DNA of 10,258 bases, taken from positions 1 through 10,258 of the forward strand of contig JAISDK010000112.1 in the NCBI GenBank assembly GCA_031264875.1. The letters are read 5' to 3'. The position numbers and the translations under genes are program-made. The DNA comes from Prevotellaceae bacterium (GTDB taxonomy: Bacteria > Bacteroidota > Bacteroidia > Bacteroidales > UBA932). The notes under the pieces were generated by a model. The model saw nothing but the letters and a program-made list of their open reading frames with translations, was not told where the DNA came from and did no database searches. Each line of letters opens with the position of its first letter. The stretch's first letter is position 1. Below, piece after piece: positions 1 through 6,377 of this stretch.

Positions 1-258
1 GTTAGCAACGCCAACAAACAACATTACGACAAGCCAGTGCCACCACTTGTTAAACCTTGCCGAATTAACAATGTAGTAGTACACCACAAAAATCACAAGT
101 GCAATAGCCAGCGCCACAATCCCAATGGGAATGTAAAGGTTACTGCCCTCATAAACAACTCCATCTTCGCGGCAAATTCCGCCTGCAAGATAGTCTGCCA
201 GATCCGGTCCAAACAAAGAAACGAACCAGCGATAGATAAATTCAAAAGGACCAATCAT
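1..258 (-). CDS. Small membrane protein of unknown function, C-terminus outside the window
   Basis: Reading the minus strand from an ATG at 258 gives 86 codons open to the window edge, so the gene is partial. The protein begins MIGPFEFIYRWF and has an aromatic amphipathic start. A stretch at residues 30-40 (GICREDGVVYEGSN) probably faces the periplasm or loops out. A strong membrane segment follows at about 42-64, then a W-rich turn (NKWWHW) leads into a second hydrophobic segment at about 75-86 that runs off the edge. It starts 15 bp after the stop of the VWA-like lipoprotein gene, so it is very likely the fourth gene of that operon. I do not recognise the family. A plus-strand reading frame covers the same bases, but the membrane-protein pattern and operon spacing favour the minus strand. 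Confidence 0.7.
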   Translation of the reverse strand, partial: MIGPFEFIYRWFVSLFGPDLADYLAGGICREDGVVYEGSNLYIPIGIVALAIALVIFVVYYYIVNSARFNKWWHWLVVMLFVGVAN

Positions 259-273
259 ATTTGTAAAATTTAA

Positions 274-1617
274 TTATTTAATATTTATTTTAATTTCAGT
301 ATAATATGCCTGTTTGCCAGGGTGAGTATAAGCATTAAAAATGCCCTGTATCTGATATTTAATGCCGAATGTTTTTCCGGCAACAGCCGTTGCACCGTCA
401 TCGTCGTTTACATCACTCCAGTCGGGCGTTGCCATTTTCAGTTTCAGCGTAACAGCGCCTTTATGCGGATTGTTATCCTGCGGCTGTAAACTCAACGTAT
501 ATCTTCCCGAATTTTCATTCTTTTTTATTTTCAGTGAATAATCTTTTAGCTCGTAATTGTCCGGGTTTGTCAAATAACCTTCATCTAAAAGCAAATTTTG
601 AAAATTTGCTGTAATAGCAAATGTGACATTGCCGCTACGAGAGTCTTTTTTCAGGTTTATAATATCGGTTTTTGAGTTTCGGAGTATGTCGAACCGTCCC
701 GATCCACGTATAACAGCGTAATCTACCTGTTGATTTTCTGCCGAAATGGAAAACATTTTCTTTACGCCGCCGCCCTCAAAACTGCTTTCGGGAATTTTCC
801 TGCGCAATTCTGCCAAATATTTTGCCTGTCCGAAAATGTAGATATAGTAGGGGCGCTGTCCGTTATGCGGAATGTTGGCGTCTTGATAATTAAAATATGT
901 ACCATTAAATTTTGAAAAAAGCTGATACACGATAACGGCAGTATTCGGGTATTTGTCCAAATGCCGGGACATATTTTCCATTATTTCGGTTTCCTGACCG
1001 AGCAAATATGCTTTTGCATCTTTTTTCCCGGGCGAAAAGATACCGTCTGTTACCAGAATGGCAATATCATTTTCATCTGTTTTTTCAAGTGTCAGTTTGA
1101 TAACATTTGAAATATCGGAAGTCTTGCGATTGCCGCCTTTCATCTCGCCTTCCCTTTTAAAATAGGCAGGTTCGAGGTTCTTTATAAAGGCTTCCACATC
1201 ATCTTTCTGTTTAAGTACTATACTGTTTATGTAAAACAGATTCAAGCTGTCCGCAATTTTTTCCTTTTTAATGTAAGCAAGGTAGCGATGTATCGCTTCC
1301 TCAAATTCGGTAACGCCTTTCACATACCCGTCCATGCTAATCGAATTTTCGATATAAACATTGACTACAGGCTTTACTGTCATTGCAGTGGCGACAGTAG
1401 AGTCCCGAGTACCGGCATCTGTCTTGGCAGTTCGTGATCCTTTTCTGATCTGTTTACCTGTCGTTGCAGTGGTGACAGTAGAGTCCCGAGTACCAGCGTC
1501 AGTCCTACCGGTATCTTGTGTTCTTGCTTTACAGGTTACCAGTAATAAAATGGCGGTACATAAAATAACAATGTTCTTCATAATCATTTTGTTTAATGTA
1601 AATTTTTTAATTCTCAT
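274..1617 (-). CDS. VWA-like envelope lipoprotein
   Basis: 447 residues. A hydrophobic signal (KNIVILCTAILLLVTC) ends in a probable lipobox with Cys29, so the mature protein is predicted to be a lipoprotein. Residues 30-82 form a Thr/Ser/Asp-rich linker with two copies of TDAGTRDSTV (39-48 and 66-75). The globular part begins at about 84 with VNVYIENSISMDGY, which resembles the first strand and MIDAS loop of a von Willebrand A domain. The usual DxSxS reads E90-N-S92-I-S94, so the first Asp is Glu. A later strand DIAILVTDGIFSP (D191-G192) fits the second metal loop, and T167 in KTSDIS could supply the Thr. Residues from about 315 onward look like a beta-rich C-terminal domain. The start at 1617 overlaps the PqiA-like stop as ATGA, which suggests translational coupling. 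Met13 at 1581 is an alternative that gives a more standard signal peptide. The VWA fold is inferred from motifs; the partner is unknown. Confidence 0.65.
   Translation of the reverse strand: MRIKKFTLNKMIMKNIVILCTAILLLVTCKARTQDTGRTDAGTRDSTVTTATTGKQIRKGSRTAKTDAGTRDSTVATAMTVKPVVNVYIENSISMDGYVKGVTEFEEAIHRYLAYIKKEKIADSLNLFYINSIVLKQKDDVEAFIKNLEPAYFKREGEMKGGNRKTSDISNVIKLTLEKTDENDIAILVTDGIFSPGKKDAKAYLLGQETEIMENMSRHLDKYPNTAVIVYQLFSKFNGTYFNYQDANIPHNGQRPYYIYIFGQAKYLAELRRKIPESSFEGGGVKKMFSISAENQQVDYAVIRGSGRFDILRNSKTDIINLKKDSRSGNVTFAITANFQNLLLDEGYLTNPDNYELKDYSLKIKKNENSGRYTLSLQPQDNNPHKGAVTLKLKMATPDWSDVNDDDGATAVAGKTFGIKYQIQGIFNAYTHPGKQAYYTEIKINIK
1377..1504 (-). repeat. Two-copy direct repeat inside the VWA-like lipoprotein linker
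   Basis: Bases 1377-1423 and 1458-1504 match at 42 of 47 positions, with an uninterrupted 21-bp identical block (1393-1413 and 1474-1494). The period is 81 bp, exactly 27 codons, so the duplication keeps the reading frame. It encodes the paired TDAGTRDSTV segments of the low-complexity linker between the lipid anchor and the VWA-like domain. The near-identity of the DNA, not only of the protein, suggests a fairly recent duplication or a length-variable tract. Confidence 0.85.
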
Positions 1618-2081
1618 GTTTTAATGGTTTTAATATTAATAAAATGTATAGCAATCATTCTCAGGATCACCGACAGGGTGATAAACGTAGTACCGATTTT
1701 CAGCTGCATCACGATAATATTCGAATCCATCTTGAAATTCAGCAGCAACAGGGCAACCAGAAATACGTCCAGCATACTCCACTTGTCAAGCTGCTGCAGG
1801 AATTTCCCGTATCTCATTTCCCTGACGAAAATCTTTGTTATCAAATCAATATACTTCACGACAGGTAACATAACAGTGAACAGAAAAATGATAGCAGCCA
1901 GAAAATAGTCATGTTCCCTGTAGAACATGCGTACCGAATCGAATAGCCTGACTTCCTGATATTTTAATGTTATTCCAAGGATCTGATGTTTTGTCGATAG
2001 AATAGGGTACATCAGTCCCAGAATAAAGCAGGCCATCGAAAAGAACAGCACAGTCACAGTAAGTATATTTTTAATAGTCAT
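1614..2081 (-). CDS. PqiA-like inner-membrane protein, single domain
   Basis: 155 residues with four predicted membrane helices at about 5-27, 58-83, 103-118 and 129-149. The segment LDKWSMLDVFLVALLLL (98-114) is the most telling feature: the W-S-M-x-D-V-F pattern at the start of the third helix is characteristic of the paraquat-inducible protein A family, as is the early helix ending in YPIL. E. coli PqiA has two such domains plus cysteine-rich metal-binding stretches. This protein has one domain and no CxxC. PqiA-type proteins belong to MCE-linked envelope lipid-transport systems (Pqi, Let), and an MCE gene lies about 2 kb away on the other strand, but no MCE gene is in this operon. The start overlaps the upstream lipoprotein gene by 11 bp and the stop overlaps the VWA-like gene by 4 bp. 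Confidence 0.75.
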   Translation of the reverse strand: MTIKNILTVTVLFFSMACFILGLMYPILSTKHQILGITLKYQEVRLFDSVRMFYREHDYFLAAIIFLFTVMLPVVKYIDLITKIFVREMRYGKFLQQLDKWSMLDVFLVALLLLNFKMDSNIIVMQLKIGTTFITLSVILRMIAIHFINIKTIKT

Positions 2082-2610
2082 CGGGTTTAATATTTACTTT
2101 CAAATCGTTCAATACTTTATTTACAATCGCTTCCGCATCTCTGCCGGCTTTCTTAGCCTCCTTGACCAAAGCGGTGATATCGTCTTCCATCTTATTGTCG
2201 ATATAGAATTTAACCTGCGACTTTATTTCATCGACATTGAGACCGTCGAGCAGTTTTTTGAAAAATGACGCCTCCCTTGCAACAATATAATAATTGTATT
2301 TAACCTTGTTCGCAGCCAGTATTAACTCGTCTTTCCAGGTCATATCGTCTTTAAATTTCCTGTACAGTTCACCGGAGAGCTGTTCAAACTCCCTGTCCTT
2401 CTGTTTCCAGTCCTTATCGGTGTACCGTTCTTTGTTTTTACCTACTTCCTTAATAAATAACTCATATTTATTCATATACGATTCCTTAGATTGCGGACCG
2501 CACGACACGGCAACAAGCATTACCACAAAAATCATTATCGCGAAACATATAACCCTTCCGCTTCCGGAAACTGTTGTTCTCTTGTCTTTAACTGTCTTAA
2601 CTATAGCCAT
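2071..2610 (-). CDS. Small helical lipoprotein, DUF6565-like
   Basis: 179 residues. A basic N-terminus is followed by a hydrophobic stretch at 20-36 and a clean lipobox, VAVSC, with Cys37. The 18 residues before the hydrophobic core are long for a signal peptide, but the only shorter Met starts fall inside that core. The mature part (38-179) is charged, rich in Lys, Glu, Asp and Tyr, and looks almost wholly alpha-helical (YMNKYELFIKEVGKNKERY, then WKQKDREFEQLSGELYRKF). It resembles the DUF6565-type lipoproteins common in Bacteroidota; that assignment is from memory of the pattern and is tentative. It is the first gene of the four-gene envelope unit. I see no TAnnTTTG box in the 101 bp upstream, so it may be read through from the DUF4469 gene or use another promoter. 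Confidence 0.7.
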   Translation of the reverse strand: MAIVKTVKDKRTTVSGSGRVICFAIMIFVVMLVAVSCGPQSKESYMNKYELFIKEVGKNKERYTDKDWKQKDREFEQLSGELYRKFKDDMTWKDELILAANKVKYNYYIVAREASFFKKLLDGLNVDEIKSQVKFYIDNKMEDDITALVKEAKKAGRDAEAIVNKVLNDLKVNIKPDDY

Positions 2611-2653
2611 ATTTCATCATTTTAAATTTTAATACACTTTCTCTTTACTGTGA

Positions 2654-2688
2654 GACACTCCCGATCCATGCATCGGGACACTCCCGAT
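2654..2688. repeat. Three-armed inverted repeat between genes
   Basis: The 101-bp gap between the DUF4469 and DUF6565-like genes holds GACACTCCCGAT twice (2654-2665 and 2677-2688). Between the two TCCCGAT arms (2659-2665, 2682-2688) lies their exact complement ATCGGGA (2672-2678). The middle arm can therefore pair with either neighbour, giving two mutually exclusive 7-bp hairpins with loops of 6 or 3 bases. Neither is followed by a T-run in either direction, so an ordinary intrinsic terminator is unlikely. Possible roles are an operator, an mRNA-processing or attenuation element, or a repeat remnant. Confidence 0.7.
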
Positions 2689-2711
2689 CTACGCGGTAAA
2701 TATCCTGCTCA

Positions 2712-3419
2712 TCAAACAACGGTTAATATTTTGTTATAGCGTCCACGTTTAAGTTTTTTTGCCGGTTTTGCTGAACCGGAAAATGTTGTTCTCACCTCAA
2801 TAAAATATTCCCCATGAGGAAGATCTGTCGGCAGAACAGCTATGAGTCGTGCAGGTTTATTTTCCACAATCGTGGTAAGCACGATATCCGCTTCGTTTTC
2901 TCTAAACAGAAATATTCCATTTTCAGGTTGATCTGTCAGGAATCTAAGTTTACTGCCTCTAAGCTGTATCACTCCTCCGGGAGTAATAGTGTCATTGATC
3001 ATGCCGCTTGTCACATCTTTCACTTCAAGAATATGTGGCAGCGATTCGGCAGTGGCGACTTTTTCGGTTTTTACCTTGCGTACAGCTTCGCGCATGAGCA
3101 CTCCCGGATTCAAGTTGATTTTCACGGAATGACGTTTTGCGTCGAAAGAATCCATTGCTCCGTTATATATTCCCGGCATACTCAGTTGAGTATTAAACAG
3201 CGGAGTAGTAACTGTCTCTCCGTTTTCGGTGATTGTGGTTACTTCTCCGAAAAATTCGTTCACTGCCGAGGAGATTTGCGTAGGCGTCAATCCCGGATAG
3301 CGGGCGCTGATACGCTGGAAAATTTCCAGTAAGGTGTATGAACGTACATTTGTCGGTTGAGCCAGATAATCGCCTGGTGTAGAAGTCAAAAGATTTTCAA
3401 TTAAACTGTATTGTAACAT
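2712..3419 (-). CDS. HU/IHF-like DNA-binding protein with DUF4469 C-terminal domain
   Basis: 235 residues from the ATG at 3419. The N-terminus MLQYSLIENLLTSTPGDYLA matches the usual beginning of this Bacteroidota family. The longer frame back to 3563 adds 48 residues that look like translated leader, so I reject it. Residues 1-120 form the HU/IHF-like part: the helix pair at about 28-66, then PLFNTQLSMPGIYNGAMDSFD and RHSVKINLNPG. Residues 128-232 are the Ig-like DUF4469 domain, with ITPGGVIQLRGSKLRF, IVENKPARLIAVLP and a basic tail KKLKRGRYNKILTVV. These proteins are thought to bind DNA, but their cellular role is not established. The upstream candidate box at 3608-3615 would give a leader of roughly 180 bases. 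It lies upstream of, and in the same direction as, the four-gene envelope unit. Confidence 0.85.
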   Translation of the reverse strand: MLQYSLIENLLTSTPGDYLAQPTNVRSYTLLEIFQRISARYPGLTPTQISSAVNEFFGEVTTITENGETVTTPLFNTQLSMPGIYNGAMDSFDAKRHSVKINLNPGVLMREAVRKVKTEKVATAESLPHILEVKDVTSGMINDTITPGGVIQLRGSKLRFLTDQPENGIFLFRENEADIVLTTIVENKPARLIAVLPTDLPHGEYFIEVRTTFSGSAKPAKKLKRGRYNKILTVV

Positions 3420-3607
3420 ATAAAAAAAATAATGATTTATAAATAGGTATATACGTAATTGCTTGACCTTCTCTCTCATCGTGCCGTTGTTTACTGTATA
3501 GCAATTCCCCTTGGAAATATTCCCAATATAACCGAAAACTCTATGCAATATATTACGATTCACAAAAAAATAATCTAAATTGTACGATAACTAAGTAATA
3601 GACGCCG

Positions 3608-3615
3608 CAAAGTTA
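3608..3615 (-). promoter_or_regulatory. Candidate -7 box for the DUF4469 gene
   Basis: On the minus strand this reads TAACTTTG, within TATAACTTTGCGG, matching the Bacteroidota TAnnTTTG -7 consensus and sharing TATAnnTTTGC with the two plus-strand promoters in this window. The nearest upstream TTG (complement of 3642-3644) is 26 bp away, longer than the usual spacing of about 19-21, so the -33 element is weak. It would start a transcript near 3600, about 180 bases before the ATG at 3419. Confidence 0.45.
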
Positions 3616-3715
3616 TAACAATTTTTTAACATAAAAATGAACAATTGTAAAAAAAATATATATGTCGTATTTTCTGGTTTTAACAAATTGATTTATAAAT
3701 ATTAATTGGTGAATT

Positions 3716-3751
3716 AAAAACTGAAAAGCAATGATTGAAAATTCAGTTTTT
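3716..3751. terminator. A/T-rich terminator-like hairpin, possibly bidirectional
   Basis: AAAAACTGAA (3716-3725) and TTCAGTTTTT (3742-3751) can form a 10-bp stem around a 16-base loop. On the plus strand the stem ends in a T-run. On the minus strand it does too, because the other arm is also A/T-rich. Only three base pairs contain G or C. No gene in this window ends into it from either side, so if it is a real terminator it would serve an unannotated small transcript from this region. Confidence 0.35.
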
Positions 3752-3857
3752 TGTATTTTTTGTGATAAAAGGAAGATGGAATCAGCATAAATTGAAAGAG
3801 GCGCATATAAAATGTCGAACTATGCATGGTTAATGTCGAAGTCACGCCAGCATTAAG

Positions 3858-3980
3858 TCACTGTCTGAAAGGCAGTGAGTGAGATACGTTTTTCCGCAGG
3901 TCGCTGACTTGCAGTTATGAAAATTCGACTTTTCAAGTCACATGATAACATATCACAAAATTACGCCGCGCGAAGTATAA
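3858..3980 (-). repeat. Structured intergenic repeat element, copy 1
   Basis: Read on the minus strand, a 28-bp core (3980 to 3953) begins TTATACTTCGCGCGG and ends ATTTTGTGA. It matches the core at 10109-10136 at 24 of 28 positions. Three hairpins then follow downstream on the minus strand. The first is 3939-3927, a 5-bp stem with a 3-base loop. The second is 3912-3896, a 7-bp stem with one G-T pair and a 3-base loop. The third is 3878-3858, an 8-bp stem with one G-T pair and a 5-base loop. The order of core followed by three hairpins is the same as in copy 2, although the hairpin sequences differ. Confidence 0.6.
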
Positions 3981-4021
3981 CACCCCACCATTACGGATTG
4001 AAACATATCCCTGTTCCTGAT

Positions 4022-4056
4022 TTTGCTTCGCTATTTATATTTTCTTTATACATTTG
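4022..4056 (+). promoter_or_regulatory. Promoter of the MCE-HAD-pcm operon
   Basis: TTTG (4022-4025) is followed 23 bp later by TACATTTG (4049-4056), a full match to the Bacteroidota -7 consensus TAnnTTTG; the spacing is at the long end. Transcription would start around 4061-4063, leaving a leader of about 26 bases with no Shine-Dalgarno sequence before the ATG at 4089. Confidence 0.6.
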
Positions 4057-4088
4057 CACTTCTTTATTGATGCGTTAAAATATATGAA

Positions 4089-5015
4089 ATGAGATTGTCG
4101 AGGGAATTTAAAATAGGTATTTACTTTGCTGTTACACTGACAGCTCTGGTATGGGGGATAAACTTTTTAAAAGGGAAAGATATTTTTAATAAAGTACACA
4201 AATTTTACGCCGTTTATGACGAGATAGAAGGATTGCAAACAACAGCCCAGGTCTCTATAAAAGGATTGAAAGTTGGAACGGTCAGCAAGATACGTCTTGA
4301 TCAGGAATCCGAAAAGTTCAGGATAGAACTTCAGATTAAATCAAACTACAGTATCCCCGACAATTCGGTGGCATATCTTTTCAGTTCCGATATTATGGGC
4401 AACAAGGCCATAAAGATAAAAATCGGCGATTCGCCCGACATGCTGTCCGAAAATTCCATAATCAAAACCGGAAAGGAAGAAGATGCGTTTTCTCTGCTTA
4501 TGGAAGATTTGCCTTCGATAAAAAACAATCTGAATAAAACAATCAAAGACGTTGATTCGACATTCCAGAACATAAACAAGCTGTTTTCGGAAAAAAACGT
4601 TGATAATCTGTCCACAGGAATCACACATCTGGCAATCGCCATGCAAAACATATCCCAGCTGTCGGACGCTTTAAATAAAAGTAAACAGAATCTTGTGTCT
4701 TCGCTGGAAAACATCGAAGACATAACTTCAAATTTGCGGAACAACTCGTCGAATATCAATCATATCATAAGCAACTTCTCCGAATTGAGCGATTCGCTGA
4801 AAACTGTCAGATTTGCAGAAGTTATCAATGACCTGAAAACTGTAGTCAACAAAGTAAATTCGGGTACCGGAACCGCCGGCAAACTGATATACGACGAATC
4901 CGTTTACAACAATCTTACAAATTCATTAAACAGTCTCGACGCCTTATTATCAGATATTAAAGAGAATCCAAAACGCTATGTAAACATATCGGTATTTGGA
5001 AAAAAATCTAAATAA
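4089..5015 (+). CDS. MCE (MlaD-family) lipid-transport protein
   Basis: 308 residues. A short cytoplasmic start (MRLSREFKIG) precedes one membrane helix at about 10-27, which anchors the protein in the inner membrane. The MCE domain covers about 37-115: FYAVYDEIEGLQTTAQVSIKG, then KVGTVSKIRL and IPDNSVAYLFSSDIMGNKAIKIKIG. Residues 135-290 form a long polar helical tail rich in Asn, Ser and Leu with heptad-like spacing, of the kind that forms a tunnel or needle in MCE hexamers. The C-terminus KRYVNISVFGKKSK is typical of Bacteroidota homologues. MCE proteins carry phospholipids between inner and outer membranes, normally with a permease (MlaE) and ATPase (MlaF), neither of which is encoded in this window. 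The stop is 3 bp before the HAD gene. No ribosome-binding site is visible. Confidence 0.9.
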   Translation: MRLSREFKIGIYFAVTLTALVWGINFLKGKDIFNKVHKFYAVYDEIEGLQTTAQVSIKGLKVGTVSKIRLDQESEKFRIELQIKSNYSIPDNSVAYLFSSDIMGNKAIKIKIGDSPDMLSENSIIKTGKEEDAFSLLMEDLPSIKNNLNKTIKDVDSTFQNINKLFSEKNVDNLSTGITHLAIAMQNISQLSDALNKSKQNLVSSLENIEDITSNLRNNSSNINHIISNFSELSDSLKTVRFAEVINDLKTVVNKVNSGTGTAGKLIYDESVYNNLTNSLNSLDALLSDIKENPKRYVNISVFGKKSK

Positions 5016-5018
5016 AAC

Positions 5019-5651
5019 ATGATCGCAGTAATTTTTGACATGGATGGGGTTCTGGTAGATAACGCCCATTTTCATGAACGGGCTTTTGCCGAGTATTTCA
5101 GTCGGTTCGGAATAACGCTTGCCCCCGAAATGTTTGGCAGAGGAAACGAAGAACTCATGGCCGAACTGTTTCCTGACGAAAGCAGGGAACGGCGGCTGGA
5201 ACTGGCCGTCGGAAAAGAAGCATACTACCGCCAGATCTACGAGCCTCATATAAAGCCTGTCGCCGGTCTGGTTGAACTGCTTGAAGACCTTAAAAATAAT
5301 CATATTCCCCTTGCTGTAGGTTCATCGGCGCCTGTAGAAAACATCAATTTCGTGCTGGATAAACTGCATATACGCCACTATTTCGATGCTGTTGTCGTCG
5401 CCGCAATGGTGCAAAAAGCTAAACCGGCGCCGGACATATACCTGAAAGCAGCCGAACTGTTGAATATCAATCCCGGAAACTGTATAGTGTTCGAAGATGC
5501 TTTGGCCGGAATAGCAGCGGCACAGTCGGCAGGAATGAAAGTAGTGGCAGTAGCGACCTCCCTGCCAAGGGAACGACTGACCGAAACAGACAGGATCGTA
5601 AACGATTTTACGGAAATAACAGTGGATGAAATAAAACAAATCCTGTCTTAA
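5019..5651 (+). CDS. HAD-superfamily hydrolase, beta-phosphoglucomutase-like
   Basis: 210 residues, a normal length for this subfamily. Motif I is FDMDGVLVDN with nucleophile D7 and acid/base D9. The helical cap occupies about residues 15-80 (HFHERAFAEYF, then GRGNEELMAELF). Motif II is AVGSSAP (S102/S103), motif III is K135 in KAKPAPDIYLKAAE, and motif IV is VFEDALAGIAAA with E159-D160. All catalytic residues are present, so it should be an active Mg-dependent phosphatase or phosphomutase in the cytosol. The DxD with VLVDN and the KPAPDIY motif fit the beta-phosphoglucomutase/phosphoglycolate-type group. The substrate cannot be read from the sequence, and no sugar-metabolism genes are nearby. 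It lies 3 bp after the MCE gene and 8 bp before pcm, so all three are probably co-transcribed. Confidence 0.85.
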   Translation: MIAVIFDMDGVLVDNAHFHERAFAEYFSRFGITLAPEMFGRGNEELMAELFPDESRERRLELAVGKEAYYRQIYEPHIKPVAGLVELLEDLKNNHIPLAVGSSAPVENINFVLDKLHIRHYFDAVVVAAMVQKAKPAPDIYLKAAELLNINPGNCIVFEDALAGIAAAQSAGMKVVAVATSLPRERLTETDRIVNDFTEITVDEIKQILS

Positions 5652-5659
5652 ACAGCAAT

Positions 5660-6340
5660 ATGGAAGAATCGCTTATTTTTAAAGGGCTGCGAGCCACTCT
5701 GGTTGAACGGCTGAAAGAAAAAGGAATACGGGATATAAACGTGCTGAACGTCATAGCCAGAGTCCCGCGACACCTGTTTCTCCCAACAGGCTTCGAAAAA
5801 CAGGCTTATGAAGACAAGCCGTTTTCCATAGCCTGCGGACAAACTATTTCGCAGCCATATACGGTTGCAATCCAGACGGAATTGCTGCAAGTACAACGAT
5901 TTGACAAAATACTCGAAATCGGTACAGGTTCGGGCTATCAGGCTGTCATTTTGGCTGAAATGGGCGCCATTGTTTATACAGTCGAAAGATTACGGGAGCT
6001 GTATCTCGGCGCCCGACGCACATTCCGGCAATTGGGATATTCGATAGATTCCAGCTGGTCCGACGGCTACGAAGGAAAGGAAAATAACGCTCCTTTCAAA
6101 GGAATACTGATAACGGCGGCTATCCCTCAAATTCCACAAAAATTATTAGACCAGCTTGCCACAGGCGGGCGTCTGGTTGCTCCTGTCGGAAAAGAAGACA
6201 TGCAGACAATGACCGTAGTGGAAAAAATCTCGGACAACGAATTTAACACTTTTCATCATCACAGCCCATTTAAATTCGTCCCCATGCTGAAGGGTACGGA
6301 CAGTAATATCCATCATCCTGCCTTCCTGAACAAACAGTGA
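5660..6340 (+). CDS. pcm: Protein-L-isoaspartate O-methyltransferase
   Basis: 226 residues, the usual size. The enzyme methylates abnormal L-isoaspartyl residues with S-adenosylmethionine, starting repair of aged proteins. N-terminal VIARVPRHLFLP (31-42) and CGQTISQPYTVAIQTELL (59-76) are family hallmarks. The SAM-binding loop is LEIGTGSGYQ (85-94), with the acidic strand end VYTVER (105-110). Post-motif segments SDGYEG (134-139), ITAAIPQIP (151-159) and GGRLVAPVG (169-177) follow, and FVPMLKG (206-212) closes the fold. The AP[FY]-acid-x-I segment of E. coli Pcm here reads APFKGI, so Lys146 stands in for the usual Asp or similar residue; this may be lineage variation. It is the last gene of the MCE operon, and the following unit has its own promoter. 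Confidence 0.93.
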   Translation: MEESLIFKGLRATLVERLKEKGIRDINVLNVIARVPRHLFLPTGFEKQAYEDKPFSIACGQTISQPYTVAIQTELLQVQRFDKILEIGTGSGYQAVILAEMGAIVYTVERLRELYLGARRTFRQLGYSIDSSWSDGYEGKENNAPFKGILITAAIPQIPQKLLDQLATGGRLVAPVGKEDMQTMTVVEKISDNEFNTFHHHSPFKFVPMLKGTDSNIHHPAFLNKQ

Positions 6341-6377
6341 TTGAAAATTCTGAGATGCACCCGTTTACGCCGCCATA

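Larger units (their letters stand above)
3420..4088. other. 669-bp divergent intergenic region
   Basis: No convincing coding frame is present. From left to right the region holds a long A/T-rich leader for the minus-strand DUF4469 gene, a promoter-like box at 3608-3615 facing left, a very A/T-rich stretch to about 3760, a terminator-like hairpin at 3716-3751, two copies of AATGTCGAA (3811-3819 and 3832-3840, 21 bp apart), three copies of AAGTCAC (3839, 3855, 3935), the structured repeat element at 3858-3980 and the promoter of the MCE operon at 4022-4056. I see no tRNA, CRISPR or recognisable riboswitch. The length and density of structure leave room for a small RNA. Confidence 0.7.

Noticed and set aside
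37..273. Plus-strand open frame of 78 codons at the left edge
   Set aside because: It is rich in Asn, Lys and His with no recognisable pattern. The opposite strand encodes a clear membrane protein with a start 15 bp after its upstream neighbour.
1377..1504. CRISPR-like repeat
   Set aside because: There are only two copies, they are inside a coding frame, and the period is a whole number of codons with no spacer structure.
3420..3563. 48-residue N-terminal extension of the DUF4469 protein
   Set aside because: Family members begin at MLQYSLIENLLT or similar. The extra residues read as translated leader and lie in an A/T-rich region.
3858..3912. tRNA or known riboswitch in the divergent spacer
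   Set aside because: The hairpins do not assemble into a cloverleaf, and I see no conserved cobalamin, TPP or SAM riboswitch boxes.
3732..6350. Identical 13-mer TGATTGAAAATTC at 3732 and 6338
   Set aside because: A single 13-bp match between A/T-rich sequences in 10 kb is expected by chance, and neither copy has shared flanks.
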